Assembly (NCBI RefSeq): GCF_900106525.1 | Contig: NZ_FNOG01000008.1 | Span: forward strand, 1-64,000 | DNA length: 64,000 nucleotides | Direction of reading: 5' to 3' | DNA from: Lysobacter enzymogenes | GTDB lineage: Bacteria > Pseudomonadota > Gammaproteobacteria > Xanthomonadales > Xanthomonadaceae | In this document: piece by piece, positions 1 through 8,480 of the stretch | How the letters are laid out: every line of letters begins with the position of its first letter | Position numbering within the stretch: the first letter of the stretch is position 1 | Notes under the pieces: model-generated | What the model saw: the letters and a program-made list of their open reading frames with translations, nothing else | What the model was told of the DNA's origin: nothing | The model's database searches: none | Position numbers and translations under genes: made by a program

Positions 1-8
1 TTTCGTTT

Positions 9-14
9 CGTCAA
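9..14 (-). promoter_or_regulatory. -35 element of a leftward promoter cut by the window edge
   Basis: Read on the minus strand this is TTGACG, in the same repeat context as the three complete promoters to its right. Its -10 would lie just outside the left edge. It is the leftmost visible member of the tandem series. Confidence 0.5.
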
Positions 15-81
15 CCACCCGTCGAAACCGCCTGCCGTACCGCGCTCCGTCCGACCTCACCATCCGTCGTCCGGGCCGCGC

Positions 82-109
82 ATCTTACAGCTTCGTTTCA
101 GTTCGTCAA
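82..109 (-). promoter_or_regulatory. Tandem rrn-type promoter, copy 2
   Basis: On the minus strand: TTGACG (109-104), 16-base spacer, TAAGAT (87-82), then a G+C-rich discriminator GCGCGGC. A GC-rich discriminator is typical of stringently controlled stable-RNA promoters. Transcription would run left, out of the window and away from tyrS. Confidence 0.6.
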
Positions 110-172
110 CACTCACCGAAACCGCCGTTTTCCGCGCTCCCTACAAGCGCTGTTCCGCTTGCCGGGCCGCGC

Positions 173-200
173 ATCTTACAGCCTGCTTTCGATTCGTCAA
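173..200 (-). promoter_or_regulatory. Tandem rrn-type promoter, copy 3
   Basis: Minus strand TTGACG (200-195), 16-base spacer, TAAGAT (178-173) and the same GCGCGGC discriminator. It is spaced 91 bp from the neighbouring copies. Confidence 0.6.
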
Positions 201-263
201 CACTCGTCGAAAACCGCTGTTTTTGCGCGTTCCCGCATGCGCTGATCTGCTTGCGGGCCGCGC

Positions 264-291
264 ATCGTACAGCATGTTTTCGATCCGTCAA
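264..291 (-). promoter_or_regulatory. Tandem rrn-type promoter, copy 4
   Basis: Minus strand TTGACG (291-286), 16-base spacer, TACGAT (269-264), GC-rich discriminator. A further degenerate repeat unit (about 292-370) retains a CATAAT-like hexamer but no clear -35. Confidence 0.55.
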
Positions 292-488
292 CACGTTTCG
301 AAACCGCCGCCTTCCGCGCGTCCCGCCGACCGAACAAAGCGTCGTTGGGAGCCGCACATTATGCGCAGATGAATGGGGCTTGGGAAGGGGGTCTGCGGGG
401 TTTGGGGCGGATTTTTTCGAGACGCCGCTCAAGGGGCTGAAACGGCAAAGTCTTGCGGGGGCTTGGGCGCTTGCGGCCCTCACCCCAA

Positions 489-514
489 CCCCTCTCCCGC
501 AGACGGGAGAGGGG
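489..514 (-). terminator. Hairpin after tyrS (extragenic palindrome)
   Basis: Perfect 11-bp stem CCCCTCTCCCG/CGGGAGAGGGG with a 4-base loop, 13 bases beyond the tyrS stop. No T-run follows on the minus strand, so termination is uncertain. The same palindrome recurs at 52447-52472, so it is also a dispersed repeat. Confidence 0.5.
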
Positions 515-526
515 CTTAAAGCGGGA

Positions 527-1738
527 TCAGGAAATCAGGCGGACGCGGGCGAAGGTGCGCTTGCCCACGGTCAGCACGCCTTCGAAACCGGGGGCGAAGG
601 TCAGTTGGGCGTCTTCCACCACTTGCCCATCGACCTTTACCGCGCGCTCCTTGAGCTTGCGGTTGGCCTCCGAGTTGCTCGGCGTCAGCCCGGCCGCCGT
701 CAGCAGGGCGGCGATGCGCAGGCCCTCGGCCGGCACCGTTACGTCGGTCAGCGGCAACGAGGACAGGTCGCCCTCGCCGCGTACGGCCGCATTCCAGCCC
801 TCCACCGCGGTTTCCGCCGCTGCCGCGCCGTGGAACCGCGCCGCCAGCTCGCGCGCCAGGCGCAGCTTGAGGTCGCGCGGGTTGAGCTGGCCGGCGTCGA
901 TCTCCTGTTTCAGGCGCGCGGCCTCGGCGATCGAGATCTCGAAGCTGAGCAGATCGATCCACCGCCACATCAGCGTGTCGTCGATCTTCATCGCCTTGGT
1001 GACGATGTCGATCGCCGGCTCGTTGATGCCGATGTAGTTGCCCAGCGACTTGGACATCTTGGCCACGCCGTCCAGGCCCTCCAGCAGCGGCATGGTCAGC
1101 ACGATCTGCGGCGGCTGGCCGTGGTGCTCCTGCAGGCCGCGGCCCATCAGCAGGTTGAACTTCTGGTCGGTGCCGCCGAGTTCGACGTCGCACTTGAGCG
1201 CGACCGAGTCGTAGCCCTGCACCAGCGGATACAGAAATTCGTGGATCGCGATCGGCTGCTGGCCGGCGTAGCGCTTGGCGAAGTCGTCGCGCTCGAGCAT
1301 GCGCGCGACCGTGTGCTGGGCCGCCAGGCGGATCATGTCCGCCGCGCCCATCTGGCCGAACCATTCGGAATTGAAGCGGACCTCGGTGCGCGACTTGTCG
1401 AGCACCTTGAACACCTGCTCGGCGTAGGTCTCGGCGTTGGCCAGCACGTCTTCGCGGGTCAGCGCCTTGCGGGTGGCGTTCTTGCCGCTGGGGTCGCCGA
1501 TCATCCCGGTGAAGTCGCCGATCAGGAAGATCACCTGGTGCCCCAGGTCCTGGAACTGCCGCATCTTGTTGAGCAGCACGGTGTGGCCCAGGTGCAGGTC
1601 GGGCGCGGTCGGGTCGAAGCCGGCCTTGATCCGCAGCGGGCGGCCGAGCTTGAGCCGCGCTTCGAGCTCTTCGAGCTTGATGATTTCGTCGGCGCCGCGG
1701 GCGATCAGATCCAGGGCTTCTTGTACGGAGGTGGACAC
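527..1738 (-). CDS. tyrS: Tyrosyl-tRNA synthetase
   Basis: Charges tRNA-Tyr with tyrosine in the cytoplasm. The 403-residue protein has the class I signatures: HLGH at 49-52 (HIGH motif) and KMSKS at 227-231. A C-terminal S4-like RNA-binding region follows (about 340-400, containing [12 protein letters not shown]). The length fits the TyrS subgroup of about 400 residues. The start is a GTG at 1738; no closer ATG would keep the conserved N-terminal helix. It is transcribed leftwards, divergent from the M23 peptidase gene. As I recall, tyrS lies next to a ribosomal RNA operon in related Xanthomonadaceae, which fits the leftward stable-RNA-type promoters just beyond its 3' end. Function is certain; only the exact start is open. 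Confidence 0.97.
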   Translation of the reverse strand: MSTSVQEALDLIARGADEIIKLEELEARLKLGRPLRIKAGFDPTAPDLHLGHTVLLNKMRQFQDLGHQVIFLIGDFTGMIGDPSGKNATRKALTREDVLANAETYAEQVFKVLDKSRTEVRFNSEWFGQMGAADMIRLAAQHTVARMLERDDFAKRYAGQQPIAIHEFLYPLVQGYDSVALKCDVELGGTDQKFNLLMGRGLQEHHGQPPQIVLTMPLLEGLDGVAKMSKSLGNYIGINEPAIDIVTKAMKIDDTLMWRWIDLLSFEISIAEAARLKQEIDAGQLNPRDLKLRLARELAARFHGAAAAETAVEGWNAAVRGEGDLSSLPLTDVTVPAEGLRIAALLTAAGLTPSNSEANRKLKERAVKVDGQVVEDAQLTFAPGFEGVLTVGKRTFARVRLIS

Positions 1739-1857
1739 AGGCGGACTCGCAGGACGGTCGCGAGCGATTTTGTTAACCGCGTCACGAATTCAGGTTAATT
1801 GGGGGTTAAACGAAACTGTACCAGTTGATGGCGAAAAACCCTATTCAGGACAAGGGT

Positions 1858-1886
1858 TTGACGCGTACTGCTCGCGTGTCTATGGT
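1858..1886 (+). promoter_or_regulatory. Sigma-70 promoter for the M23 peptidase gene
   Basis: TTGACG (1858-1863), 17-base spacer, TATGGT (1881-1886), 44 bases before the chosen ATG. Spacing and hexamers are close to consensus. Confidence 0.5.
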
Positions 1887-1930
1887 AACGCCGCTACGTG
1901 GCCTTCACACCTCGTCCGAGGACTCCTTCC

Positions 1931-3424
1931 ATGACAGTACCCGAGCAGGCTTCCAGTGTGGGCGCCGAACGACGCGAACGCCTGAAAGCCCTGCGGGAAA
2001 AGGCACTGAAACGGAAGGTGCTGGCGCGCCATCTGTCCGATGGCTTCAATGGTCGCTGGAGCGGCCGCCAGTGGGTCCAGGTCGGCCTGTTCGCGACCTT
2101 GGGCATGATGGTCGCCGCGGTCATTCCCGGTTTCAGTCAGTCCACCGCCTCGGTGCGCGCACACGAGCCGCGCCAGTCGCTGGCCCTGGCGCTGCCGCCG
2201 CTGACCCTGGCCCGGCTCAAGGGCGAGACCGGCGACAGCTGGCAACTGGTGCGGGTCAACCGCGGCCAGACCTTGGGTTCGGTGTTCAAGGACATGGACA
2301 TTCCGAAGTCCACCATGAGCCAGATCCTCGAGCAGCCCGGCGCGCGCGAAGCGCTGATGCGGATGAAGCCGGGCGCCGAGTTGGGCTTCGACATTCCGGT
2401 CAACGGCTCGCTGCGCACCTTCCGCTACGACCAGGACGAGGGCCACCGGGTCGAGCTGAGCATCGCCGGCGACAAGGTCACCGACAAGAAAGTCATCGCC
2501 CGCCCGAGCCAGGTCCGCACCGTGGTGCTCAGCGGCAAGGTCGGCAAGTCGCTGTTCCGTTCGGCGCGCAAGGTCGGGCTGACGCCGGCCAACATCAATA
2601 CGCTGACCGACGACATCTTCAAGTACGACATCGACTTCAACGAGGACGTCGGCGGCGACGACCGCTTCAGCGTGGTGGTCGAGCAGACCTGGCGCGAGGG
2701 CGAGCTGATCAGCACCGGCCCGATCCTGGCGGCGACCTTCACCAGCGACGGCAAGCTGCACACCGGCTTCCGCTTCGACCGCGGCGGCAAGCCCGAGTAC
2801 TTCACCGGCGACGGCCGTCCGCTGAAGAAGAGCTTCATCCGCATGCCGATTCCGTATGCGCGCCTGACCTCCGGTTTCGGCAGCCGCCGCCATCCGGTGC
2901 TGGGCAGCATCCGCATGCACGCCGGCGTCGATTACGCGGCCGGCACCGGCACCCCGATCATGGCCGCCGGCGATGCGCGCGTGCAGTTCATCGGCTGGAA
3001 GGGCGGCTACGGCCGCGCGGTGATCCTCGATCACGGCCGCGGCTACACCACGCTGTACGGGCACATGTCGAACTTCAGCAAGATCAAGCCGGGCCAGCGC
3101 ATTCCGCAGGGCACGGTGATCGGCTACGTCGGCGCGTCGGGCCTGGCGACCGGTCCGCACCTGCATTACGAATTCCGGGTCAACGGCGTGCACCGCAACC
3201 CGCTGTCGATCACCATGCCGCCGCCGGAGCCGCTCAGCGGCATGGCGCTGGCGCAGTTCCGCCAGCAGACCGCGGTCGCGCTGGGACGGATCCGCCAGGT
3301 CGAGAACATCATCTACGCCGATGCCGGCCCGGCGCCGGGCGCGGCCCCGGCGGTCGCGGCGGCGGCCACTGCCAAGACGGTCGCGGTGGCGAAGACCAAG
3401 AAGAAGAAGACCTCGCGCGGCTGA
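1931..3424 (+). CDS. M23 family peptidoglycan DD-metallopeptidase
   Basis: Zinc endopeptidase that cuts peptide cross-links of peptidoglycan; 497 residues. Order of parts: a basic cytoplasmic N-terminus, one membrane segment (about 48-70, VGLFATLGMMVAAVIPG), an OapA/LysM-like domain (about 105-150), a linker domain, and a C-terminal LytM domain. The zinc ligands are visible: H330 and D334 (HAGVD) and the HLH pair at 410-412. A lysine-rich tail follows. The start at 1931 is preceded by GAGGACTCCTTCC, an acceptable ribosome binding site; an upstream in-frame start at 1898 would add 11 residues with no support. The downstream gene anmK recycles cell-wall sugars, so the pair makes sense together. 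MepM-like roles are likely, but substrate specificity cannot be read from sequence. Confidence 0.93.
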   Translation: MTVPEQASSVGAERRERLKALREKALKRKVLARHLSDGFNGRWSGRQWVQVGLFATLGMMVAAVIPGFSQSTASVRAHEPRQSLALALPPLTLARLKGETGDSWQLVRVNRGQTLGSVFKDMDIPKSTMSQILEQPGAREALMRMKPGAELGFDIPVNGSLRTFRYDQDEGHRVELSIAGDKVTDKKVIARPSQVRTVVLSGKVGKSLFRSARKVGLTPANINTLTDDIFKYDIDFNEDVGGDDRFSVVVEQTWREGELISTGPILAATFTSDGKLHTGFRFDRGGKPEYFTGDGRPLKKSFIRMPIPYARLTSGFGSRRHPVLGSIRMHAGVDYAAGTGTPIMAAGDARVQFIGWKGGYGRAVILDHGRGYTTLYGHMSNFSKIKPGQRIPQGTVIGYVGASGLATGPHLHYEFRVNGVHRNPLSITMPPPEPLSGMALAQFRQQTAVALGRIRQVENIIYADAGPAPGAAPAVAAAATAKTVAVAKTKKKKTSRG

Positions 3425-3460
3425 GCGGCGCGATCGTCCCGGCGACCTGGTCGCGACAAC

Positions 3461-3488
3461 AGGGGCCCTGCGGGGCCCTTTGTTTTTT
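3461..3488 (+). terminator. Rho-independent terminator after the M23 gene
   Basis: GC-rich hairpin AGGGGCCC-TGCG-GGGCCCTT followed by TGTTTTTT, 37 bases after the stop codon. Confidence 0.75.
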
Positions 3489-3615
3489 GTGCGAATGTCG
3501 GGATGCTGCGACGCTGAGTCGGTATCGCGGATGCACGATTCGCAGCAGATCGCGGGGCGCGGTTTACGACCACCACCTATCGGGCGCCGTTGAGCGCCGC
3601 TCAAAGGCTTTCGTC

Positions 3616-3696
3616 ATGGCTGAAAACTCTTCGATCCCGGCAGACAGCCACGTCGCTACGCCCACCGCAGGCCTGCGAGGCTTTCGTCATGGTTGA
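3616..3696 (+). other. Upstream leader peptide frame 1 (duplicated anmK 5' end)
   Basis: ATG preceded by AAAGG at 8-base spacing; 26 codons beginning [11 protein letters not shown] and ending GLRGFRHG. The TGA (3694-3696) overlaps the next ATG. It is an out-of-frame duplicate of the anmK N-terminus. Whether it is translated is unknown. Confidence 0.4.
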
Positions 3697-3769
3697 TAGC
3701 TCTTCGATCCCGGCCGACAGCCGCGTCGCTGCGCCCACCGCAGGCCTGCGAGGCTTTCGTCATGGTTGA
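3689..3769 (+). other. Upstream leader peptide frame 2 (duplicated anmK 5' end)
   Basis: 26 codons beginning [11 protein letters not shown]. The TGA (3767-3769) overlaps the anmK ATG at 3762, so ribosomes ending here are placed to restart on anmK. It arose from the same 73-bp duplication; translation is inferred, not shown. Confidence 0.4.
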
Positions 3770-4940
3770 GAACTCTTCGATCCCGGCTGACAGCCGCGTC
3801 GCTACGCCCGGCGCAGGCCTTTATCTTGGACTTATCTCAGGCACCAGCGCCGACGGCATCGACGCCGCGCTGGTGCGCTTCCACGCCGGCGCCGCGCCGA
3901 CCCGCTGCGAGCTGGTGCTCGGCCGCACTTATGCCTGGGACGCGACGCTGCGCGAGCGGCTGGTCGCGCTCGGCCAGGGCGGCGATGCGCGCTCGCTGGA
4001 GGAACTGGGCACGCTCGATATCCAGACCGCCGAGGCGTTCGCCGAGGCCGCGCGCGCCCTGCTCGAGGAGGCCGGCGTGGCCGCCGCCGAGGTCGCGGCG
4101 ATCGGCTCGCACGGCCAGACCGTGCGCCATCGCCCGGCCGGCGCCGGGTTCGACGGCCGACATCCTTTCACCTGGCAGATCGGCGACGGCGCGGTGATTG
4201 CCGAGCGCAGCCGCATCGCCACGGTCGCCGATTTCCGCCGTCGCGATGTCGCCGCCGGCGGCCACGGCGCGCCGCTGATGCCGGCCTTCCACGCCGCGCT
4301 GCTGGGCTCGGCCGACGAGGACCGCGCCGCGCTCAACCTCGGCGGGATCGCCAATTTCACCCTGCTGCCGGCGCGCGGCGAGGTGCGCGGTTTCGACACC
4401 GGCCCGGCCAACTGCCTGATGGACGCCTGGGCGCTGCGCCACCTGGGCCAGGCCTTCGACGCCGACGGCGCGTTCGCCGCGCAAGGCCAGGTCGATGCGG
4501 CGCTGCTGGCGCGCCTGCTGGACGAGCCTTGGTTCGCGCTGGCGCCGCCCAAGAGCACCGGGCGCGAGCAGTTCCATCTGGATTGGGTCGACGCGCGCCT
4601 GGGCGGCGGCGAGCGGCCGCAGGACGTGCAGGCGACCTTGCTGGAACTCAGCGCGGTGACCATCGCCCAGGCGCTGCGCGCGCAGCAGCCGGCGACCCGG
4701 CGGGTGCTGGCCTGCGGCGGCGGGGTGCGCAACGGCGCGCTGCTGGCGCGGCTGGCGGCGCTGCTGCCGCAGGCGACGGTGGAGACGACCGCGGCCTACG
4801 GCCTGGACCCGGATTTCGTCGAGGCGATGGGCTTCGCCTGGCTGGCGCGGCAGACCCTGGCGGGGTTGCCGGGCAATCTGCCCAGCGTGACCGGCGCGCG
4901 CGGGTTGCGGGTGTTGGGGACGGTGCATCCGGCCGCCTGA
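3762..4940 (+). CDS. anmK: Anhydro-N-acetylmuramic acid kinase
   Basis: Phosphorylates and opens 1,6-anhydro-MurNAc released during cell-wall turnover, giving MurNAc-6-phosphate in the cytoplasm. The 392-residue protein shows the ATP-loop motif SGTSADGID at 26-34, a [12 protein letters not shown] segment around 211 with the expected catalytic aspartate, and a C-terminal ACGGGVRNG nucleotide motif. Escherichia coli AnmK is slightly shorter; the extra length is about 20 N-terminal residues encoded by the triplicated 73-bp unit. The ATG at 3762 is chosen because it follows GAGG and is the only copy in frame; a TTG at 3693 is also in frame but would translate repeat sequence. It works with the AmpG-like permease nearby, which brings in the muropeptides. 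Confidence 0.93.
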   Translation: MVENSSIPADSRVATPGAGLYLGLISGTSADGIDAALVRFHAGAAPTRCELVLGRTYAWDATLRERLVALGQGGDARSLEELGTLDIQTAEAFAEAARALLEEAGVAAAEVAAIGSHGQTVRHRPAGAGFDGRHPFTWQIGDGAVIAERSRIATVADFRRRDVAAGGHGAPLMPAFHAALLGSADEDRAALNLGGIANFTLLPARGEVRGFDTGPANCLMDAWALRHLGQAFDADGAFAAQGQVDAALLARLLDEPWFALAPPKSTGREQFHLDWVDARLGGGERPQDVQATLLELSAVTIAQALRAQQPATRRVLACGGGVRNGALLARLAALLPQATVETTAAYGLDPDFVEAMGFAWLARQTLAGLPGNLPSVTGARGLRVLGTVHPAA

Positions 4941-4960
4941 CCGAACCGGCCGAAAGCCCC

Positions 4961-5206
4961 TGTAGGAGCGGCGCGAGCCGCGACGCGGGCAGTGGGCGGC
5001 CGAGGAGTGCGGAGGCGCGATGGGGCTGCGGGACGACTCCGGCCCCAGTGAGTGGCGCCGTGGCTCGGGTTGGCGCGGTCGCGGCTTGCGCCGCTCCTAC
5101 AGGGAGTTATCGGGGCAGCCGGAGATCTGGCGGGTTGGGCTTTGGGAGGTGGCGCCGTGGTTCGGGTTGGCGCGGTCGCGGCTTGCGCCGCTCCTACAGG
5201 GAGCCG
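4961..5206. repeat. Three REP palindromes between anmK and the RHH gene
   Basis: One forward element TGTAGGAGCGGCGCGAGCCG at 4961 and two inverted elements ending in GCCGCTCCTACAGGGAG at about 5079-5106 and 5176-5207. Each has a GC stem with a GNRA-type loop (GCGAG/GCAAG). No gene is seen in 4941-5223. Confidence 0.8.
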
Positions 5207-5223
5207 GCGGGGCGACCAGAAGC

Positions 5224-5559
5224 TCAGCCTTCGCGGTTCGGGCGGAATTCTTCCAGCAGTTCCAGGCCGCTGAGGTCGGGGCCGGCCGGGCGCGGGGCCG
5301 GGGCGTCCTTGGGGTCGGCGCGGCCGATCATGGCGAAGCCGGGGTCGCTGGGAATGCCTTCCAGCGCCGCGATCGCCTCCTGCAGGGCGCGGCTGTCCTG
5401 GGCTTCGAACCGGCCGGCCATTTCGGCCTCGACCGAGAACAGGCCGGTCTCGATCAGGTGCAAGGCGGTGCGCTGCAGGCTCCAGCCGCGCAACTCCGCC
5501 ACCCGGCGCAGCCGGTCGGAGAGTACGGGGTCCAGGTTGTGCAGGATGATGTCGGTCAC
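5224..5559 (-). CDS. Small ribbon-helix-helix-like protein (FitA/Arc type)
   Basis: The protein is 111 residues if the GTG at 5559 is the start. The N-terminus (VTDIILHNLDPVLSDRLRRV, then a helix with GWSLQRTALHLIETGL) has the strand-helix-helix pattern of ribbon-helix-helix DNA-binding antitoxins. The C-terminus is acidic and proline-rich with no known domain. The same frame extends upstream to 5628 but without conserved-looking sequence. No toxin gene (such as a PIN-domain protein) is adjacent, so an antitoxin role is only a guess; a free-standing regulator is equally possible. It lies downstream of, and in the same direction as, xthA-ampG's neighbourhood but 112 bases before the ampG stop, so it is probably a separate unit. 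Confidence 0.6.
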   Translation of the reverse strand: MTDIILHNLDPVLSDRLRRVAELRGWSLQRTALHLIETGLFSVEAEMAGRFEAQDSRALQEAIAALEGIPSDPGFAMIGRADPKDAPAPRPAGPDLSGLELLEEFRPNREG

Positions 5560-5671
5560 TGCGTGCGACGTTGCCACCCAAGCCTGCGCAGCGCAACACA
5601 AAATTGGCGAAACCGCGTTCAGGAACACGGCTTGACGGGCACGTTTTCAGCGCGCTCGTTCAGTAACGAAG

Positions 5672-7084
5672 TCAGGTTCGCGACAGGTCCGCAGGTGCCG
5701 GCCGGCGCAGCGCCAAGGCGATGCACAACACCACCGCCGGCAGGCCGACCAAGGCGGTGCCGACGAAGAACAGCGCATAGCCTTCCAGCAGGGTGCGGCC
5801 GGCCGCCAGCTCGGTCACCGCGACCCCGGACAGGCCCTTGAGCAGCTTGCCGAGCAAGGCATAGAACGAGCTCAGCAGGGCGTACTGGGTGGCGGTGTAG
5901 CCGATGTTGGTCAGGCTCGACATGTAGCCGACCAGGGCCACGCCGGCGTAGCCGTTGCAGAAGTTGTCGATGACCATCGCCGCGGTGAACACGGTCGAAT
6001 CGCTGCCGTGCAGGGCCAGGTAGGCGAAGGCCAGGTTGGAGGCCGGGCCGAGCACGGCGCCGGCGATCAGGGTCGGGATGAAGCCGAAGCGCACCGCGGT
6101 CAGGCCGGCCGCGGCGACGCCGGCGATGGTCGCGACCAGGCCGAACGAGCCGCGCACCGCGCCGACGGTTTCCTTGTCCATCTTCAGGTCGGCGTAGAAC
6201 GGGTTGGCCATCGGCCCGAGCAGGAAATCCGGCAGCCGGTACAGGCTGATCGCCAGCAGGATCAGCAGGGCCATGCGCCCGTGCTGGCGGAAGAACGCGA
6301 CGAACGGGCCGATCACCGCGTCGAACAGGCCGCGCGCGGTGAACAGCGCCGGGTGCGGCGCGGCCTGAGCGATCTCGCTGGCGCGCGGCTCGCGCGCCCG
6401 CAGCGTGGCGATCACGCCGACGCCGAGCAGCAGCGCCATGAGTTCGTAGGACAACCGCCAGCCGGCGTGCGCGGCCAGGATCAGGATCAGCGAGTCGGTG
6501 ACGAGCAGCGCGCCGCGATAGCCCAAGGTGGAGGTCGAGGTCAGCAGCCCCTGCTGCTCGCCGTTGTCGGCGCTTTCGATGCGCCAGGCGTCGATGACGA
6601 TGTCCTGGGTCGCCGAGGCGAACGCCACCACCAGCGCCAGCGCGCCGAACACGGTCAATTGATCGAGCGCGACGCCGCCGAGCAGCAACTGGCCCTGGCG
6701 CGGCTCGACCAGCGCCATGCCGACCAGCGCCGCGGCGGCGACGAACTGCGACAGCAGCATCCAGCCGCGGCGGCGGCCGAGCCAGCGGCCCAGCACCGGC
6801 GCGTCGATCTTGTCGACCAGCGGCGCCCAGACGAATTTCAGCGAATACGCCAGACCGACCCAGGACAGGAAGCCGATCATGCTCAGCTCGATGCCGTTCT
6901 CGCGCATCCAGTAGCCGAGCGTGTTGCCGACCAGATAGATCGGGATGCCCGAGCTGAAGCCGAGCAGCAGCATGGTCAGCACCTTGGGCTGGCCCAGGTT
7001 GCTCAACACCAGCCGCCAGCCCTTCTTGACCGGACGAGCCGGCGCGGCGGCCGGCTCGTTGGAGGCGCCGGCCTCAGACGTCAT
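5672..7084 (-). CDS. AmpG-family muropeptide permease (MFS)
   Basis: A 470-residue inner-membrane protein of the major facilitator superfamily, with about 12 hydrophobic segments from residue 35 to the C-terminus. Early sequence GFSSGIPIYLVGNTLGYWM and LKFVWAPLVDKID matches the AmpG group, which imports GlcNAc-anhydroMurNAc peptides for recycling. The cytoplasmic loop between the two halves is short. The start codon lies inside the end of xthA (11-base overlap, 7074-7084), so the two are co-transcribed and probably translationally coupled. Proximity to anmK and an M23 peptidase supports the recycling role. AmpG-family members are often duplicated in this group, so the exact substrate is inferred. 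Confidence 0.85.
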   Translation of the reverse strand: MTSEAGASNEPAAAPARPVKKGWRLVLSNLGQPKVLTMLLLGFSSGIPIYLVGNTLGYWMRENGIELSMIGFLSWVGLAYSLKFVWAPLVDKIDAPVLGRWLGRRRGWMLLSQFVAAAALVGMALVEPRQGQLLLGGVALDQLTVFGALALVVAFASATQDIVIDAWRIESADNGEQQGLLTSTSTLGYRGALLVTDSLILILAAHAGWRLSYELMALLLGVGVIATLRAREPRASEIAQAAPHPALFTARGLFDAVIGPFVAFFRQHGRMALLILLAISLYRLPDFLLGPMANPFYADLKMDKETVGAVRGSFGLVATIAGVAAAGLTAVRFGFIPTLIAGAVLGPASNLAFAYLALHGSDSTVFTAAMVIDNFCNGYAGVALVGYMSSLTNIGYTATQYALLSSFYALLGKLLKGLSGVAVTELAAGRTLLEGYALFFVGTALVGLPAVVLCIALALRRPAPADLSRT

Positions 7085-7847
7085 AGTCGACCGTGAACGG
7101 CGCGTGGTCGGAGAAGCGCGGGTCTTTCAGGATCGAGCAGCCGCGCAGCTTGGCGCGCAGGCTCGGGGTGGCGAACTGGTAGTCGATGCGCCAGCCCACG
7201 TCGTTGGCGCGCGCGGCGCCGCGGTTGCTCCACCAGGTGTAGTCCTGGCCTTCGGCGTTGAGCGCGCGGTAAGCGTCGACCCAGCCGCTGTCGTCGGCGC
7301 ACATGCCGTTGAGCCAGTCGCGCTCGGGCGGCAGGCAGCCGGAGTTCTTCTGGTTGCTGGTCCAGTTCTTGATGTCCAGGCGGCTGCGCACGATGTTCCA
7401 GTCGCCGCACAGGACGTAGTCGCGGCCGCTGGCCAACCACTGGTCGAGAATGGGTTTCAGCCACTGCATGACTTCGAACTTGAAGCCCTGGCGCAGGTCG
7501 CCGGAGGAGCCGGAGGGGATGTAGAACGAGACCACGCTGAGGTTGCCGAAGCGCGCCTCGATGTAGCGGCCCTCGTCGTCGAACGGGGCCCAGCCCAGCG
7601 CGGTGCGCACTTCGTCGGGCTCGCGCTTGGCGTAGATCGCCACGCCGCTGTAGCCCTTCTTGGTGATCGCGTCGCGGAAGAACGCGCGGTAACCGTCGGG
7701 CAGGAATTCCGGGCCGCTGAGCTGGTGCTCCTGGGCCTTGGTCTCCTGTACGCACAGCACGTCGGCGTTCTGGGTCTTGAACCAGTCGAAGAAGCCTTTG
7801 GTCGTGGCCGAACGCAGGCCGTTGGCGTTGAAACTGATGATGCGCAT
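7074..7847 (-). CDS. xthA: Exodeoxyribonuclease III
   Basis: DNA repair nuclease that cleaves at abasic sites and degrades 3' ends; 257 residues. Catalytic features of the exonuclease-endonuclease-phosphatase fold are visible: N7 (FNANG), E35 (QETK), a GDWN segment near the middle and the terminal D247-H248 (SDHAPF). The start ATG at 7847 gives the canonical MRIISFNANGLR. The open frame continues far upstream but only as GC-rich shadow of the divergent genes. It is upstream of and overlaps the AmpG-like gene by 11 bases. The head-to-head neighbour (GNAT) starts 66 bases away, so both promoters lie in that short gap. Confidence 0.95.
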   Translation of the reverse strand: MRIISFNANGLRSATTKGFFDWFKTQNADVLCVQETKAQEHQLSGPEFLPDGYRAFFRDAITKKGYSGVAIYAKREPDEVRTALGWAPFDDEGRYIEARFGNLSVVSFYIPSGSSGDLRQGFKFEVMQWLKPILDQWLASGRDYVLCGDWNIVRSRLDIKNWTSNQKNSGCLPPERDWLNGMCADDSGWVDAYRALNAEGQDYTWWSNRGAARANDVGWRIDYQFATPSLRAKLRGCSILKDPRFSDHAPFTVDYDV

Positions 7848-7913
7848 GCGCGTTCCGGGGCAGGAAGTGCGCACGATCATAGCAACCGGCCGGGCGCGGG
7901 TATCATGCCGCGC

Positions 7914-8480
7914 ATGACCCTGGATCCCGATATCGCCGCCGCAGGCGAACGGCCCGCGCCGCCGGACGTGCGCGTCGGCGTGGTCTCGCCGATGCTGGCC
8001 CCGGCCGTGCGCGCGCTGCAGGTCGCGCCCGAACAACTGCAGTTCGTCGGCGACACCGCCTACAACCTGGAACAGACCCGCCTGGACCCCAACAGCGAAG
8101 CCATGGCGGTGCTGGCCGGCGAGCGCGTGGTCGGTTTCTACCGCCTGGATTTCAGCGTCGAGGCCATCGCCGGCCGCGCCCTGGGCGAGCCCAGCGTGGG
8201 CCTGCGCGCCTATGCGATCGACCGGCGCGAACAGGGCCGCGGCTACGGCACCGCGGCCATGCGCGCCTGCATCGAGGACCTGCGCCGGCGCCACCCGCAG
8301 CGGCGCCTGCTGGCGCTGACGGTCAACCTGCGCAACCAGGCGGCCATCGCCGCCTACCTCAAGGCCGGCTTCTACGACACCGGCGAGCTGTACCACGGCG
8401 GCTCGGCCGGGCCGCAGCACCTGATGCTGTACCGCCTGGCCGCCGCGCCCTCCCCTTCCCCCACTGCGACCGCGCCATGA
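7914..8480 (+). CDS. GNAT-family N-acetyltransferase
   Basis: 188 residues. The acetyl-CoA binding signature REQGRGYGTAAM lies just past the middle, followed by the helix and beta strand with LTVNLRNQAAIAAYLKAGF, typical of the Gcn5-related fold. The substrate is unknown; the closest general relatives are SpeG/RimI-like enzymes acting on polyamines or proteins. The start is either ATG 7914 or ATG 7905 three codons upstream; neither has a clear ribosome binding site. The stop codon overlaps the pyrE start in ATGA (8477-8480), implying an operon with translational coupling. Confidence 0.85.
   Translation: MTLDPDIAAAGERPAPPDVRVGVVSPMLAPAVRALQVAPEQLQFVGDTAYNLEQTRLDPNSEAMAVLAGERVVGFYRLDFSVEAIAGRALGEPSVGLRAYAIDRREQGRGYGTAAMRACIEDLRRRHPQRRLLALTVNLRNQAAIAAYLKAGFYDTGELYHGGSAGPQHLMLYRLAAAPSPSPTATAP

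Larger units (their letters stand above)
1..370. repeat. About 91-bp tandem repeat block carrying promoters
   Basis: Four diverged direct repeats. Equivalent points (the -35 hexamers) fall at 9, 104, 195 and 286. The best conserved parts are the -35/-10 region and the GC-rich stretch after it; the rest has drifted. Between 370 and 488 no gene is seen. Confidence 0.7.
3606..3820 (+). repeat. 73-bp tandem triplication over the anmK start
   Basis: Three direct copies, at 3606-3678, 3679-3751 and 3752-about 3820, each carrying the same Shine-Dalgarno-like AGG, ATG and about 20 following codons. Because 73 is not a multiple of three, the copies are in different frames. The first two ATGs (3616 and 3689) open 26-codon reading frames whose TGA stops overlap the next ATG in ATGGTTGA. 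Only the third ATG (3762) enters anmK. Confidence 0.85.

Noticed and set aside
5224..5559. Toxin-antitoxin pair
   Set aside because: The ribbon-helix-helix-like protein has no adjacent toxin gene; neighbours are REPs and an AmpG-like permease.
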